From Chloroflexota bacterium (GTDB lineage: Bacteria > Chloroflexota > Anaerolineae > Aggregatilineales > Phototrophicaceae): a DNA stretch of 64,000 bases. Location of the stretch: assembly GCA_026707225.1 (NCBI GenBank), contig JAPOXG010000031.1:25890-89889 (forward strand). The letters are read 5' to 3'. This document shows, in pieces, positions 44,484 through 54,575 of the stretch (its first letter is position 1; the number at the start of each line of letters is the position of its first letter). The notes beneath the pieces are model-generated. The model searched no databases. It was not told where the DNA came from and saw only the letters and a list, made by a program, of their open reading frames with translations. A program made the position numbers and the translations under genes.

Positions 44484-45842
44484 ATGGCAATCGAAATTGT
44501 AATGCCCAAGCTCGGCTGGACCATGGAGGAGGGCATCCTCGACGAATGGATCAAGCAGGACGGCGATGAAGTCCAGCCCGGCGACATCATCTTCGTCGTC
44601 GAAAGCGACAAAGCGCTGCAAGAAATCGAGGCTTTCGACGGCGGCATCCTGCGCATTTCACCGGACGCGCCTCCGGTCGGTTCGACGGTGAAAATCGGCG
44701 AGCTGCTTGCTTACCTGGTGGAGCCGGGCGAAACACCTCCCTTTGAACACGCCGGAACGCGCGAGGCCGCTCAGACTGTTCCTGCCGCAGCGCCCGAGGC
44801 TTCTGAGGCCGCGCCGACAGCAAGGGGGAAGAATCAGGTCCTGTCCGCGCGCGATGGCGGACCCGCGATCAGCCCGCGGGCGAAACGGGTCGCGCTGGAG
44901 CTCGGCGTCAACTGGGCGACTCTAAAGGGCAGCGGCAGCAGCGGACGCATCATCGAACGGGACATTCGCGCGGCGGCCGCGCAGGCTGCTTCCACAGCTG
45001 GCGACCTGGACATCAATATCAGCCCCGTCGCTCGACGAGTGGCGCAGGAGGCCGGCATCTCCCCGGCCGAATTGGCAACACGTTTTCCCGGCGCTCGCAT
45101 CACCCGCGCCGATGTGGAAAAAGTAGTGACGCAGCGGGGGGCGGACGCGGCGCCGGAACGCCAACCACTGGCGCGAATCCGGCGACTCACCCGCGATCGC
45201 ATGGTCGAAAGCGCGCGCGCGACCGCGCCGGTCACCTTGACCACCGAAGCCGACGCCAGCGAACTGCATCAGATGCGGCGCAACCTACGAGCCGATGGGG
45301 GCGACATCGTGCCCTCATACACCGATCTATTGGCGAAAGTGGTCGCCGCGGCGCTGGCGGAACACCCGGCCCTCAACGCCTCCATCGAAGGCGACGAGAT
45401 CCTGCTGCACAGCGCGATCAATCTATGCCTCGCCGTCGACACCGAGCGCGGCTTGCTGGCGCCGGTTATTCGTCAAGCCGACCGCCTGTCGCTGCTGGAA
45501 TTGGCCGCCATCAGCGCCGACTTGGTGGAGCGAACGCGGGACGGGAACATCGCCACCGAGGAATTACAAGGCGGGACCTTCACCATTACCAATCTGGGCA
45601 TGTATGATATTGACGCCTTCAGCCCGATCATCAATCTGCCGCAATGCGCCATCCTGGGCGTCGGCAGAATCGTCGCGCGCCAAGTCGTGCTCGATGCCGA
45701 AGCGCAGCGGCTTGCCATCCGTCAGATGATGTCGCTCAGCCTGAGTTTCGATCACCGCGTCGTCGATGGCGCGCCCGCCGCCCGCTTCTTGCAGCGCGTC
45801 AAGCAATACATAGAAACGCCTTATCTCTGGCTGGTGAATTGA
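44484..45842 (+). CDS. 2-oxoacid dehydrogenase E2 component (dihydrolipoamide acyltransferase)
   Basis: 452-aa acyltransferase. The N-terminal lipoyl domain carries the lipoylated K43 in ESDKALQEIE. Two peripheral-subunit-binding modules follow, ISPRAKRVALELGV from about residue 129 and ISPVARRVAQEAGI from about 178, where one is usual. The catalytic domain (about 225-452) has the active-site HxxxDG in DHRVVDG near 423. The protein transfers acyl groups to CoA. No E3 (dihydrolipoamide dehydrogenase) gene is nearby, so E3 is probably shared with another complex. An FAH-family gene follows. Confidence 0.91.
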   Translation: MAIEIVMPKLGWTMEEGILDEWIKQDGDEVQPGDIIFVVESDKALQEIEAFDGGILRISPDAPPVGSTVKIGELLAYLVEPGETPPFEHAGTREAAQTVPAAAPEASEAAPTARGKNQVLSARDGGPAISPRAKRVALELGVNWATLKGSGSSGRIIERDIRAAAAQAASTAGDLDINISPVARRVAQEAGISPAELATRFPGARITRADVEKVVTQRGADAAPERQPLARIRRLTRDRMVESARATAPVTLTTEADASELHQMRRNLRADGGDIVPSYTDLLAKVVAAALAEHPALNASIEGDEILLHSAINLCLAVDTERGLLAPVIRQADRLSLLELAAISADLVERTRDGNIATEELQGGTFTITNLGMYDIDAFSPIINLPQCAILGVGRIVARQVVLDAEAQRLAIRQMMSLSLSFDHRVVDGAPAARFLQRVKQYIETPYLWLVN

Positions 45843-45859
45843 GCAACAAGGAGCGCATC

Positions 45860-46729
45860 GTGAAGTTAGTGACATTTGAATATGACGAAGGACTTCGACC
45901 CGGCGTCTTGTCAACACGCGAAGGGCGCGAAGTGATCATCGATCTGCAGCGGGAGGACGCGACTTTGCCCGGCAGCGTTCGCGGCCTGCTCGAAGGCGGT
46001 TCCGCCGCGCTGGCGAAAGCCGCAAAAGCAGCCGATTCCGCCAACGAGGCCCTGGACGCCGCCGCGGTCACGCTGGCCGCGCCCATCCCCAACCCCGGCA
46101 AAATCCTCTGCATCGGCTTGAATTATGCCGATCATGCCGCAGAATCGGGCCAGCCCCTGCCCGATTACCCCATCGTCTTCAGCAAATACAGCAACACGGT
46201 CATCGGCAGCGGCGCCGCCATCATCCTGCCCAAAGTGACGGACATGGTCGATTATGAAGCCGAGCTCGGCTTCGTCATCGGCAAAAGGGGCCGCCACATC
46301 AGTGAAGCGGAGGCGCTGGATTATGTCGCTGGATACCTGCCGATCAACGATGTCAGCGCGCGCGATTACCAAGAGCGCGTCAGCCAATGGACGATGGGCA
46401 AGTCCTTCGATACCTTCGCGCCGATGGGTCCGGCCTTGGTCACCGCGGACGAAGTCGGCGATCCGCACAATCTCGCGATTCGGCTCTGGATCGGCGACGA
46501 GGTGCTGCAAGATTCCAACACCAGTCAATTGATTTTCAGCGTGCCCAAGCTGGTGGCTGATATCAGCGAGGTCATGACGCTGGAGCCGGGCGATATCGTA
46601 TCGACTGGGACGCCGCCCGGCGTCGGCGCCGCACGATCGCCGCAGCGCTTCCTGCGCGCTGGCGAGACTTGCCATATCGAAATCGAGCGACTGGGCGTCT
46701 TGAGCAATCCGATCGTCGCTGAAAGCTAG
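45860..46729 (+). CDS. Fumarylacetoacetase-fold (FAH) family hydrolase
   Basis: 289-aa FAH-family enzyme. Acidic metal ligands are in DYEAELGFVIGKRG and INDVSARDYQ; the core motif GLNYADHAAESGQP is typical of the acylpyruvase/2-hydroxyhepta-diene-dioate isomerase group, and the end reads GVGAARSPQRFL. The start is GTG at 45860, with AAGGAG 7 bp before it, 17 bp after the E2 stop; a longer frame would overlap E2. It probably cleaves or isomerises a dicarboxylic keto acid to feed the dehydrogenase complex. Confidence 0.9.
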   Translation: MKLVTFEYDEGLRPGVLSTREGREVIIDLQREDATLPGSVRGLLEGGSAALAKAAKAADSANEALDAAAVTLAAPIPNPGKILCIGLNYADHAAESGQPLPDYPIVFSKYSNTVIGSGAAIILPKVTDMVDYEAELGFVIGKRGRHISEAEALDYVAGYLPINDVSARDYQERVSQWTMGKSFDTFAPMGPALVTADEVGDPHNLAIRLWIGDEVLQDSNTSQLIFSVPKLVADISEVMTLEPGDIVSTGTPPGVGAARSPQRFLRAGETCHIEIERLGVLSNPIVAES

Positions 46730-46737
46730 CAAGCGCG

Positions 46738-47538
46738 TCAGGCTGACGGTCCTGGCGTCCCGCCGGCGTTCAGCGCCAGGTTGCCGCCATCGAAGGGAAT
46801 CAAAGCGCCGGTTATCCAGGACGATGCGTCAGAGGCGAGAAAGAGGGACAAGCCCCTAATGTCTTCCGGTCGGCCCAAGCGGCCGATCGGAATGCCGGCG
46901 AGAAACTGCGCCTCCAACTGGTCATCGGCCGCCATGCGCTGCGCCAGCCCCGAATTGATCACCTGCGCCGGCAGAATGGCGTTGACGCGGACGCCGCGAC
47001 CGCTCCATTCCGTGCTTAGCTCGCGCGTCATCTGGGCGACGCCGCCCATGCCGACGCTGTAGGGAAAGTTGCCCCGCCCCAGCGCGCTGACGCCGCCGAT
47101 TGAGCAGATGTTGATGATGCTGCCTTTACCCGCCGCCAGCATCCGCCGCCCCGCCTCCTGGCAGCAGCAGAAGCGCGCCACCGTCAAGCCATGCACCACT
47201 TCAGCCATCAACGCCAGATCGATGTCTTCCGGCGTCGCCAACTGTCCAGGACCGGCGACATTGCCCAATATGTCGATTCGTCCGAACGCGCGATCGAGCT
47301 GCGCAAACATCGCGCGGATTTGCTCAATGCTGGTCACATCGCAATTTACGGGCAGCGCGCGCCGACCCAGCGCCTCTATCTCATCGGCGGTCCGCTGCAA
47401 TCCCGCCGCATTGATATCGGCGATCAGCAAATCCGCGCCGGCCTCAGCAAAAGCCAGCGCCATCGCCCGTCCCATGCCGCTCGCCACGCCAGTCACCAGC
47501 GCCACCCGGCCCTCTAAACTGAAGAGCTCTTGAATCAA
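46738..47538 (-). CDS. SDR family protein lacking the catalytic lysine
   Basis: 266-aa classical SDR, close to the one at 40380-41183 (shared LLIADIN, ALGRGNF, VNAxLPAQ, GGNLALNAGG). The cofactor loop VTGVASGMGRAMA is intact. The catalytic YxxxK is altered: the codons read YSVGMGG, with Met (ATG) for Lys. The Ser position (NICSIGG) is also changed in context. It may be inactive, act on different chemistry, or be decaying. The start is TTG at 47538 with a weak ribosome site. It converges with the FAH gene, 8 bp apart. Confidence 0.85.
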   Translation of the reverse strand: MIQELFSLEGRVALVTGVASGMGRAMALAFAEAGADLLIADINAAGLQRTADEIEALGRRALPVNCDVTSIEQIRAMFAQLDRAFGRIDILGNVAGPGQLATPEDIDLALMAEVVHGLTVARFCCCQEAGRRMLAAGKGSIINICSIGGVSALGRGNFPYSVGMGGVAQMTRELSTEWSGRGVRVNAILPAQVINSGLAQRMAADDQLEAQFLAGIPIGRLGRPEDIRGLSLFLASDASSWITGALIPFDGGNLALNAGGTPGPSA

Positions 47539-47622
47539 GGTTGGCTCACAATCAATTCCAAATCAAAACGTTTTGCAGGGCCTGCCTTGGATCGCCCGCA
47601 AACACACAGCACCGGAATGACG

Positions 47623-47656
47623 CGCGACACAAACGTCGCCGCTACAAGGCTTGTCC
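47623..47656 (+). repeat. Degenerate palindromic repeat
   Basis: GCGACACAAACGTCGCCGCTACAAGGCTTGTCC keeps the right arm and the CTACAAGGCTTGTCC flank; the left arm is eroded. The gap 47539-47712 holds no gene. Confidence 0.55.
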
Positions 47657-47712
47657 AAAGCTTAGGATGTGCCCTTTGGCATGTACTATTGAAAAGCGAT
47701 TTAGGTGGGTGT

Positions 47713-48519
47713 TCACGGCTTCAGAAATTCTCCGGGAATCCGCGAGCCTTCGTATTCCGCCGCCGGATCGCGCTCCCTGATTGCTTTCGGGATATCGCCT
47801 TGCCAATATGCGGGCGGCGTGCCAGCCGGGCGCCGATGCCAGCTGAGGACCAGCGTGCGCCGCTGATCGGTGAAATTTTTGCCAGCCGCGTGCAAGACGC
47901 GCGCGTCCATCAGCGCTAGATCGCCAGCTTTCACCTCGACAAGAGCCTGTTCCGGCACATCGCTGAACATGACCGGGTCGTCATCGGCAACGAAGCGAGC
48001 GCCCTGTTCATGCGCGGGTACCAATTCGTCATGAATGGCAAAGCGCCGGCGGTGGCTGCCCGGGATCACCTTCAAGCAGCCATTCTCGGCCGCCGTGTCG
48101 GTCAAATAATAGCTGAGCGACATGAACTCGGGCCACGGCGACATGCTCAGCGGGTCGTTCCACCACATCCAGTCCTGATGCCAATAGAGCGGCGGACCGC
48201 CGGGCTCCTTGGTGAGGATGATGACTTCCGCGGGTCGATCGCGGTCGGGCCGAAAATCGCCGAAACCCATATCTTCGAGCGCATGGTAAGCCGGCGCCCA
48301 GGTCAGCAGCTTCTTGATGAGCGCGTTGTCCTTGGCGGCGACTTTGATGTGCTGGCCCTGAAAGCGGTGCTCCGGCGCCTCTTCATGGGCCGCGATCAGG
48401 CGCTCTGTTTCGGCGCGCAATGCGGCAAGAAAGTCCGCCGGCAGGATGTTTTCAATCAGAACGTAGCCGTCTCGCAGCATCGCTTCCCGCTTGGCGCGTA
48501 CGATATCGGGAGTGAGCAC
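47713..48519 (-). CDS. Phytanoyl-CoA dioxygenase (PhyH) family protein
   Basis: 268-aa Fe(II)/2-oxoglutarate-dependent oxygenase of the PhyH family. The iron facial triad is visible: H114 and D116 in YWHQDW and H210 in ARVLHAAG, with R220 for 2-oxoglutarate. The start is GTG at 48519 with GGAGG 6 bp before it. The frame is open to 48717, but that part is translated CACAGAG repeat. It hydroxylates an unknown small molecule or acyl chain and is cytoplasmic. It lies within the catabolic cluster but on the opposite strand. Confidence 0.88.
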   Translation of the reverse strand: MLTPDIVRAKREAMLRDGYVLIENILPADFLAALRAETERLIAAHEEAPEHRFQGQHIKVAAKDNALIKKLLTWAPAYHALEDMGFGDFRPDRDRPAEVIILTKEPGGPPLYWHQDWMWWNDPLSMSPWPEFMSLSYYLTDTAAENGCLKVIPGSHRRRFAIHDELVPAHEQGARFVADDDPVMFSDVPEQALVEVKAGDLALMDARVLHAAGKNFTDQRRTLVLSWHRRPAGTPPAYWQGDIPKAIRERDPAAEYEGSRIPGEFLKP

Positions 48520-48648
48520 GGGGCGCCTCCTTGCTCGGTTGTCGTCAATGTCTGATTCATAACCTAGCTGGCGCGCGATTGCAAGTGCGCTGGTTCGGCG
48601 GAGACAGTGCGCATAGCATGTACAGCCATTGCGGAGATGGGATATTTT

Positions 48649-48749
48649 CACCACAGAGGAAAGGGAGGAAACACAGAGGGCACAGAGGGATTTTTGCCAC
48701 AGAGGCACAAAGAACACAGAGAAGACGACATGATATGTCGCCCCTACAG
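48649..48749 (+). repeat. CACAGAG tract followed by a palindromic repeat
   Basis: 48649-48724 is a CACAGAG-type tract, and 48724-48749 is the GGCGACAT...ATGTCGCCCCTACAG hairpin in reverse orientation with a slightly eroded left arm. The 378-bp gap 48520-48897 holds no gene. Confidence 0.75.
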
Positions 48750-48897
48750 AATTCGCTGTGGCGGGAGATGGCCTCGGACGCAGTCAAACAATCAATAGTG
48801 GCGCGCACCTCATATTATTCGGTAAGGTATGGGTTACAACGCTGGCCTACGCAGCGCGAATCATCGTCTGGCGCTGCTGGATCAAAGGGAGAGAGCC

Positions 48898-49800
<903 letters not shown>

Positions 49801-49810
49801 GGGGGCTCCG

Positions 49811-51208
49811 ATGACAAGCCGCGTGGAATTGGCGGAGATTGAACTGCCCGAATTTGGACTGCCCTCTGTCCAGCCGGCCATCCCCTTGGCGACCTACGAG
49901 GCGCGCCTGGATGCGGCTCGGACGCGCGCGGCGCAATCCGGCTACGACGCTCTGCTGGTCTATGGCGACCGCGAACACTTCGCGAATCTGACTTACCTGA
50001 CTGGCTACGATCCACGCTTTGAAGAGGCGCTGCTGGTCCTCCGGCCCGGGCGGAAGCCGGCGCTCCTGCTGGGCAATGAAGGCATGGCTTACAGTGGCGT
50101 CTCGCCCGTCGATATTGAGCGCGTACTCTATCAAAGTTTCAGCCTGCTGGGTCAGCCGCGCGGCGATAGCCCCATGCTGGCCGACATCCTCAGCGCCGCC
50201 GGCTTGCGGGCTGGCCAGCGCCTCGGCATCGCCGGCTGGAAGTCCTTTGATGAGCGTGAAGCGAGCGACCCCGCGCGTACGCTGGAGATCCCGGCCTTCA
50301 TCGTTGACGTCCTGACGGAGATCGTTGGCGAGCGCGACCAGCTCAATAACGCCACTGACATCTTTATGAGCCCGTCGGCCGGCCTGCGCGCCATCAACGA
50401 TGTCGATCAACTCGCTTCTTTTGAATTCGCCGCGACGCTTGCGTCGCAAGCGGTCCGCAATCTGATCTTCGGCGTCAAAGCCGGTATGAGCGAGTTTGAG
50501 GCGGTCGCCCTGATGCGTCTCAGCGGCTTGCCCCAGTCCTGCCATTTGATGTTCTCCAGTGGCGAACGCGCCGCCCTCGGCTTGGCCAGCCCGTCGCTGC
50601 GCCGGCTGCAAGTGGGTGATCCGGTCTTTCTGGCATACGGCATCTGGGGCGCGCTCAACGCTCGCGGTGGCTGGCTGGCGCGGGATGCGGATGACCTGCC
50701 CGCCGATGTACAGGATTACATCGATAAACTGGTCGCGCCCTATTTCCGCGCCATCGTCGACTGGTACGAAGCGATTGGCATCGGCGTGACCGGCGGCGAA
50801 TTGCAGGCCATCATCGAATCGCATCTTGGCGATCCCTTTTTTGGAATCGGCCTCAATCCCGGTCATCTGATTCACCTGGACGAATGGCTGCATTCGCCGA
50901 TATTCGCCGGCTCCGATATCCCGCTGCGCTCCGGTATGGCGCTGCAGGTCGATGTCATCCCGGCGACGCATTCGCCTTACCACACCACCAATATCGAAGA
51001 TGGCATCGCCCTGGCCGACGAATCGCTGCGCAAAGCCTTTTGGGGTAAGTATCCCGCCGCCTGGGACCGCATTCAGCACCGACGCAACTTCATGCGCAAC
51101 CAACTCGGCATCCGGCTCAAGCCGGAGGCGCTGCCCTTTTCCAACATGCCAGCCTATCTGCCGCCTTTCTGGCTGTCGCCGGGACGAGCAATGCGCGCCG
51201 TCGATTAG
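49811..51208 (+). CDS. M24 (creatinase/aminopeptidase P-like) family protein with lost metal ligands
   Basis: 465-aa protein with an N-terminal creatinase-type domain (DALLVYGDREHFANLTYLTG) and a C-terminal pita-bread domain. Of the five metal ligands of M24 peptidases, the two Asp positions are not found (VFLAYGIWGALN region), the His remains (NPGHLIHLDEW), the first Glu is Asp (LQVDVIP) and the last Glu is kept (TNIEDGIAL). It is therefore likely a metal-free hydrolase of the creatinase kind, or inactive. GGGGG before the ATG at 49811 sets the start. It follows the FAH gene by 10 bp. Confidence 0.82.
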   Translation: MTSRVELAEIELPEFGLPSVQPAIPLATYEARLDAARTRAAQSGYDALLVYGDREHFANLTYLTGYDPRFEEALLVLRPGRKPALLLGNEGMAYSGVSPVDIERVLYQSFSLLGQPRGDSPMLADILSAAGLRAGQRLGIAGWKSFDEREASDPARTLEIPAFIVDVLTEIVGERDQLNNATDIFMSPSAGLRAINDVDQLASFEFAATLASQAVRNLIFGVKAGMSEFEAVALMRLSGLPQSCHLMFSSGERAALGLASPSLRRLQVGDPVFLAYGIWGALNARGGWLARDADDLPADVQDYIDKLVAPYFRAIVDWYEAIGIGVTGGELQAIIESHLGDPFFGIGLNPGHLIHLDEWLHSPIFAGSDIPLRSGMALQVDVIPATHSPYHTTNIEDGIALADESLRKAFWGKYPAAWDRIQHRRNFMRNQLGIRLKPEALPFSNMPAYLPPFWLSPGRAMRAVD

Positions 51209-51229
51209 CAGGTCACAGAATTGAGAGTT

Positions 51230-51303
51230 TGTAGGGGCGACATAGTATGTCGCCCGAAATCAGTACACAGCAAAGCGGGCGACCTGATAGGTCGCCCCTA
51301 CAC
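51230..51303 (+). repeat. Two facing palindromic repeats
   Basis: Units 51230-51256 (GGGCGACAT/ATGTCGCCC) and 51276-51303 (GGGCGACCT/AGGTCGCCC) face each other behind the M24 gene. They are the last copies in the window. Confidence 0.85.
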
Positions 51304-51400
51304 AGCTACTCTGTTGACTGTTGCATTACATTTTAGACCTATTTCTATGTCCTCTGTAGTTAAAATCATTCGCATGGCATGATGCAGCCGGAGCCGCTTT

Positions 51401-52600
51401 ATGAAAATCACTCGGATCGAAACCTTGCAGTGGCGAGCCTACCCGCGCCTGCTCGTCGTTCGCGTACACACGGACAGCGGGCTGGTGGGCTTGGGCGAGA
51501 CTGTGGACAAGATTCCCGGCGCCAAAGCCGCTCTGCACGGCACAATCGCGCCGCTCGCGCTCGGGCAAGACCCGCTCGATATCGAGGGCTTGTGGCGCTT
51601 TGTCATGGACAACATCATGTACCACGGTTACGCCGGCGCCGAGACGCGCGCCCTCTCCGCCTTTGAGGTCGCCCTTTGGGACATTATGGGCAAGCATTAC
51701 CAGGCGCCGCTCTATCACTTGCTCGGCGGCAAAACTCGCGACGAAATCCCGACTTACAACACCTGCCTCAGCTTCGGCGCCATCCGCGATTACCAAGCCT
51801 GGCACGAAGACGCCGGCGCCCTGGCGCGCAGCCTGCTCGCCGACGAAATCTACGCGCTGAAGATTTGGCCCTTCGATCAATTCAGCGAGCGCAGCTTTGG
51901 CCAGCGCATCACCTTAGCCGAGATCGAGAAAGGCTTGATCCCCGTCAAGCAGATCCGCGACGCCGTCGGCGATCAAATGGAGATCGGCATCGAATGCCAT
52001 TTTCGCTGGAATCGCGCCTCGATGGAGCGCATCGCCCGCGCCCTCGAGCCTTACAACATCCTCTTCCTCGAAGACGTTATGCCCGCCGTCTATCCGGACG
52101 AGATCAAGGCGCTGGCGCAACGCAGCATCATCCCCATCGTCGGCTCCGAACTGTTGATGACTCGCTGGCAGCTGCGCGAATGGCTGGAGAAGCACGTTTC
52201 GCAAATCGTCATGACCGACCCGGTTTGGAACGGCGGCATCGCCGAGACGCGCAAGATCGCGGCGCTGGCGGAAACCTTCGGCGTCCCGCTCGTGCTGCAT
52301 AATGTCGCCGGCCCCATCTGCCACGCCGCATGCATGCACCTTGGCGCCCATATCCCCAACCTCTTTTATGTCGAGTCGGTTCGCGCCTTTTACCGCGAAT
52401 ACTTCCCCGTCCTCACCGGATTCCAGCCCGCAGTCGCCGATGGCTGCCTGGATATTCCCGCCGGACCAGGCTTGGGCGTGACGCTTTTGGACTCTGCTTT
52501 GCAGCGCGCTGACCTCATGCGCGAAGTCTCGGAGGGCGGAGGGCTGGCTGGCGGCCGCCGCGCTATGGGCGACCACTGGGCGGTGGAAGAGATTCGCTAG
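51401..52600 (+). CDS. Mandelate racemase/muconate-lactonizing enzyme family protein
   Basis: 399-aa enolase-superfamily enzyme. The three Mg ligands are visible as Glu in [10 protein letters not shown], Glu in [12 protein letters not shown] and Glu in IVGSELLM; catalytic candidates are Lys in ALKIWPFD and His in LVLHNVAGP. Such enzymes remove the alpha proton of a carboxylate, usually to dehydrate sugar acids. This suits the neighbouring FAH enzyme that handles keto-deoxy acids. The ATG at 51401 gives the normal start [12 protein letters not shown] hairpin follows 12 bp after the stop. Confidence 0.9.
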   Translation: MKITRIETLQWRAYPRLLVVRVHTDSGLVGLGETVDKIPGAKAALHGTIAPLALGQDPLDIEGLWRFVMDNIMYHGYAGAETRALSAFEVALWDIMGKHYQAPLYHLLGGKTRDEIPTYNTCLSFGAIRDYQAWHEDAGALARSLLADEIYALKIWPFDQFSERSFGQRITLAEIEKGLIPVKQIRDAVGDQMEIGIECHFRWNRASMERIARALEPYNILFLEDVMPAVYPDEIKALAQRSIIPIVGSELLMTRWQLREWLEKHVSQIVMTDPVWNGGIAETRKIAALAETFGVPLVLHNVAGPICHAACMHLGAHIPNLFYVESVRAFYREYFPVLTGFQPAVADGCLDIPAGPGLGVTLLDSALQRADLMREVSEGGGLAGGRRAMGDHWAVEEIR

Positions 52601-52611
52601 AGTACTTCATT

Positions 52612-52638
52612 GGGAGCCTGTCCATATGGCGGGCTCCC
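52612..52638. terminator. Hairpin between convergent genes
   Basis: GGGAGCC and GGCTCCC form a 7-bp stem around a 13-nt loop, between the stops of the enolase-family gene and the small membrane protein. The following bases are AT-rich (TATATTA) but no long T-run is present, so termination is plausible only. Confidence 0.45.
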
Positions 52639-52649
52639 TATATTAGCCG

Positions 52650-52877
52650 TTACCGAGACTTGACTTGCCGACTCGCGCGGAAGAAGTAGAGCATCGCGAC
52701 GAATTGACCAGCCGGGACCAAGATTATGACGATGAGCCAGAAGCAAATTGGAGCGGCGCGCTCAGTTCTCGCGCGGCGGATCAGCCAGGCCAGGGCTGCG
52801 CCGTATGTCGCTAACCACAGCGCAATGAGCATTATGAGCGCGGGTTGGATCCCCAGAGACGCAATGTCCGATGTCAT
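52650..52877 (-). CDS. Small two-helix membrane protein (PLDc_N-like)
   Basis: 75-aa protein with two hydrophobic segments, PALIMLIALWLATYGAALAW and PICFWLIVIILVPAGQFVAM, separated by a basic loop (LIRRARTERAA) and ending in a basic tail. The second helix resembles the phospholipase-D N-terminal membrane domain found in many short bacterial proteins. ATG at 52877 is the likely start. Function unknown. Confidence 0.55.
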   Translation of the reverse strand: MTSDIASLGIQPALIMLIALWLATYGAALAWLIRRARTERAAPICFWLIVIILVPAGQFVAMLYFFRASRQVKSR

Positions 52878-53356
52878 GGCGACTTTGTGCAACTGTTGCT
52901 AACTGCCTCCGAATGCGCTGCATTTTCCGCTGCATCATTCCCTAAAACAGGAATTGCCGCCGAAAACGATAGAACAAAAACCAGCGCGATCACCGACCAC
53001 TTCTTCACGAGCTTGACTCCATTCGCTATCATGACAAAGAATTTCATCGTACAGGAAGCATTTCGAGCAAGTCAAGCTACTTTGTGCATAATGCCCAAAT
53101 CACTACGGAACATTCTGGGCAGATTAAATGAAGACTTGGCTGTAGTGAAACTAAATCTGGCAAGTTGGATTTCCACCGAAATGGTTACACTGCCATCCAA
53201 CAACCGCGAGTTGAAAAACTTTCGAATCCGCGTTAGAATAACTTTTCTGGGCTGACAAGCGGCTACATCGTTTATGACAGTCCCTACTTGATTCGGTCTC
53301 AACAGGCGATTCGCCTGAGACGAATGTACACAAGTTAACTTTGAAGGAGTTTCGCA
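52878..53356. other. Non-coding leader region of the ribose-type ABC operon
   Basis: No gene is seen in these 479 bp, which are AT-richer than their surroundings. They contain a probable promoter at 53211-53239, a bulged hairpin at 53296-53321 (GTCTC-AAC-AGGCG paired with CGCCT-GAGAC), and the AAGGAG ribosome site of the binding-protein gene. The hairpin may be an operator or leader structure; no repeat of the dispersed families lies here. Confidence 0.5.
53211..53239 (+). promoter_or_regulatory. Probable sigma-70-type promoter
   Basis: TTGAAA (53211-53216) and TAGAAT (53234-53239) with a 17-bp spacer, giving a leader of roughly 110 nt before the binding-protein ATG at 53357. Confidence 0.45.
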
Positions 53357-54343
53357 ATGAGAAAGTTGCTTCGCACAATCCCGGTGCTGCTTTTGGCATT
53401 GGGTGTTCTGATCGCCGGAATCGGCGGCGTCGGCGCGCAGGACCAGTTGGTCTTCAGTATGGTCAGCCACGGCGGCGTCGGCAATCCCTTCTGGATCGTC
53501 GTCATCAAGGGTATGGAAGATGCCTGCGCCCTGCTCTCCGCGGATTGCGCCTGGCTGTCTGACCCGGTCGACAACGTAGACGACATGGCCGGCTATTGGG
53601 ATGACGCGCTGGCGCGCAACAACGATGGCATCGGCACCACCGTTCCCAATCCGGAAGTGATCCGCGACGGCGTTAACCGCGCAGCCGAAGCTGGCATCCC
53701 GGTCATCGTCTTCAACACCGCTGATCCCAACGCTGGCACGCCCGACGCGCTGCCGACCCTCTTCTACATCGGCGCCAACGAATTCCTCGGCGGCCGTTCG
53801 AATGCCCGCGCCGTTCTGGGCGCCGCAGCCGACGCCGGCGTCGATATCACCCGTGGCGTCTGCCCGATCCAGGAAGTTGGACACAGTGGACTGGAAGCGC
53901 GCTGCGCCGGTGTTCGCAGCGTCTTCGAAGAAGCTGGCATCCCGCTTGATGGCTTGACCATCAACAACGATGTGACCGCATCGGCCGGCATCCTGGGCGA
54001 TTACTTCAGCGCCAACGACGACGCCAACGCCGCATTCATGCTCGGTCCCAACCCCTCCAGCTCCCTGCACCTCTACATCCAGGAAGCGGGCGTCATGGCT
54101 GGTGAGCTCTTCGCCACCACCCACGATACCAGCGCCGAGATCTACGAGATGATCCAGGGCGGCTACCTGGTACAGGCGATCGATCAGCAACCCTACCTGC
54201 AAGGCTTCGAGACCATCATGTGGCTCTACCTGAACAGCCAGTTCGAGCTGGCGCCGGGTGGCGACATTCTGACCGGTCCCGGCGTCATCGACAACAGCAA
54301 TGTCGCTGCGATCATTGAATTGACCGCAGCCGGCTATCGCTAA
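53357..54343 (+). CDS. Ribose-type sugar-binding protein of an ABC importer
   Basis: 328-aa periplasmic-binding-protein-like domain protein (CUT2 type). A Sec signal peptide (MRKLLRTIPVLLLALGVLIA, cleavage near VGAQ) is followed by FSMVSHGGVGNPFWIVVIKG, typical of RbsB-like proteins; YLVQAIDQQPYLQGF near the end is also characteristic. AAGGAG precedes the ATG. It heads an operon with one oversized permease and one ATPase. A strong hairpin begins 17 bp behind its stop. Confidence 0.92.
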   Translation: MRKLLRTIPVLLLALGVLIAGIGGVGAQDQLVFSMVSHGGVGNPFWIVVIKGMEDACALLSADCAWLSDPVDNVDDMAGYWDDALARNNDGIGTTVPNPEVIRDGVNRAAEAGIPVIVFNTADPNAGTPDALPTLFYIGANEFLGGRSNARAVLGAAADAGVDITRGVCPIQEVGHSGLEARCAGVRSVFEEAGIPLDGLTINNDVTASAGILGDYFSANDDANAAFMLGPNPSSSLHLYIQEAGVMAGELFATTHDTSAEIYEMIQGGYLVQAIDQQPYLQGFETIMWLYLNSQFELAPGGDILTGPGVIDNSNVAAIIELTAAGYR

Positions 54344-54360
54344 ACCGAACCGGTTTTCGC

Positions 54361-54391
54361 AACGGGTGGGGAGGCGCTTCCCACCCGTTTT
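54361..54391 (+). terminator. Rho-independent terminator or attenuator behind the binding-protein gene
   Basis: AACGGGTGGG and CCCACCCGTT form a perfect 10-bp stem with a 9-nt loop, followed by TTTT. Because permease and ATPase genes follow on the same strand, partial termination (more binding protein than permease) is likely. Confidence 0.75.
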
Positions 54392-54575
54392 CATCCCCAG
54401 CGCATGGCAGCAATGCCCCAGCTACGGCATACTTGATATGCGCCTGATATCGCGCTGACCGCGACCTATGTGATTGGATGGGCGAGCCGCCCGCCAGATT
54501 CCCCACGGCAACGGTCGCGCTAGCGCCGGGCGACAAACTTCTTCATTCTTCTTAGTTGCTTCCCGGAAATCGCTT

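Noticed and set aside
48520..48717. N-terminal extension of the PhyH protein
   Set aside because: The added residues are translated CACAGAG repeat; a GTG with GGAGG at the right distance lies at 48519.
53072..54394. Minus-strand open frame opposite the ribose-type binding-protein gene
   Set aside because: The opposite strand encodes a signal peptide and a complete binding-protein fold; the antisense product has no family features.
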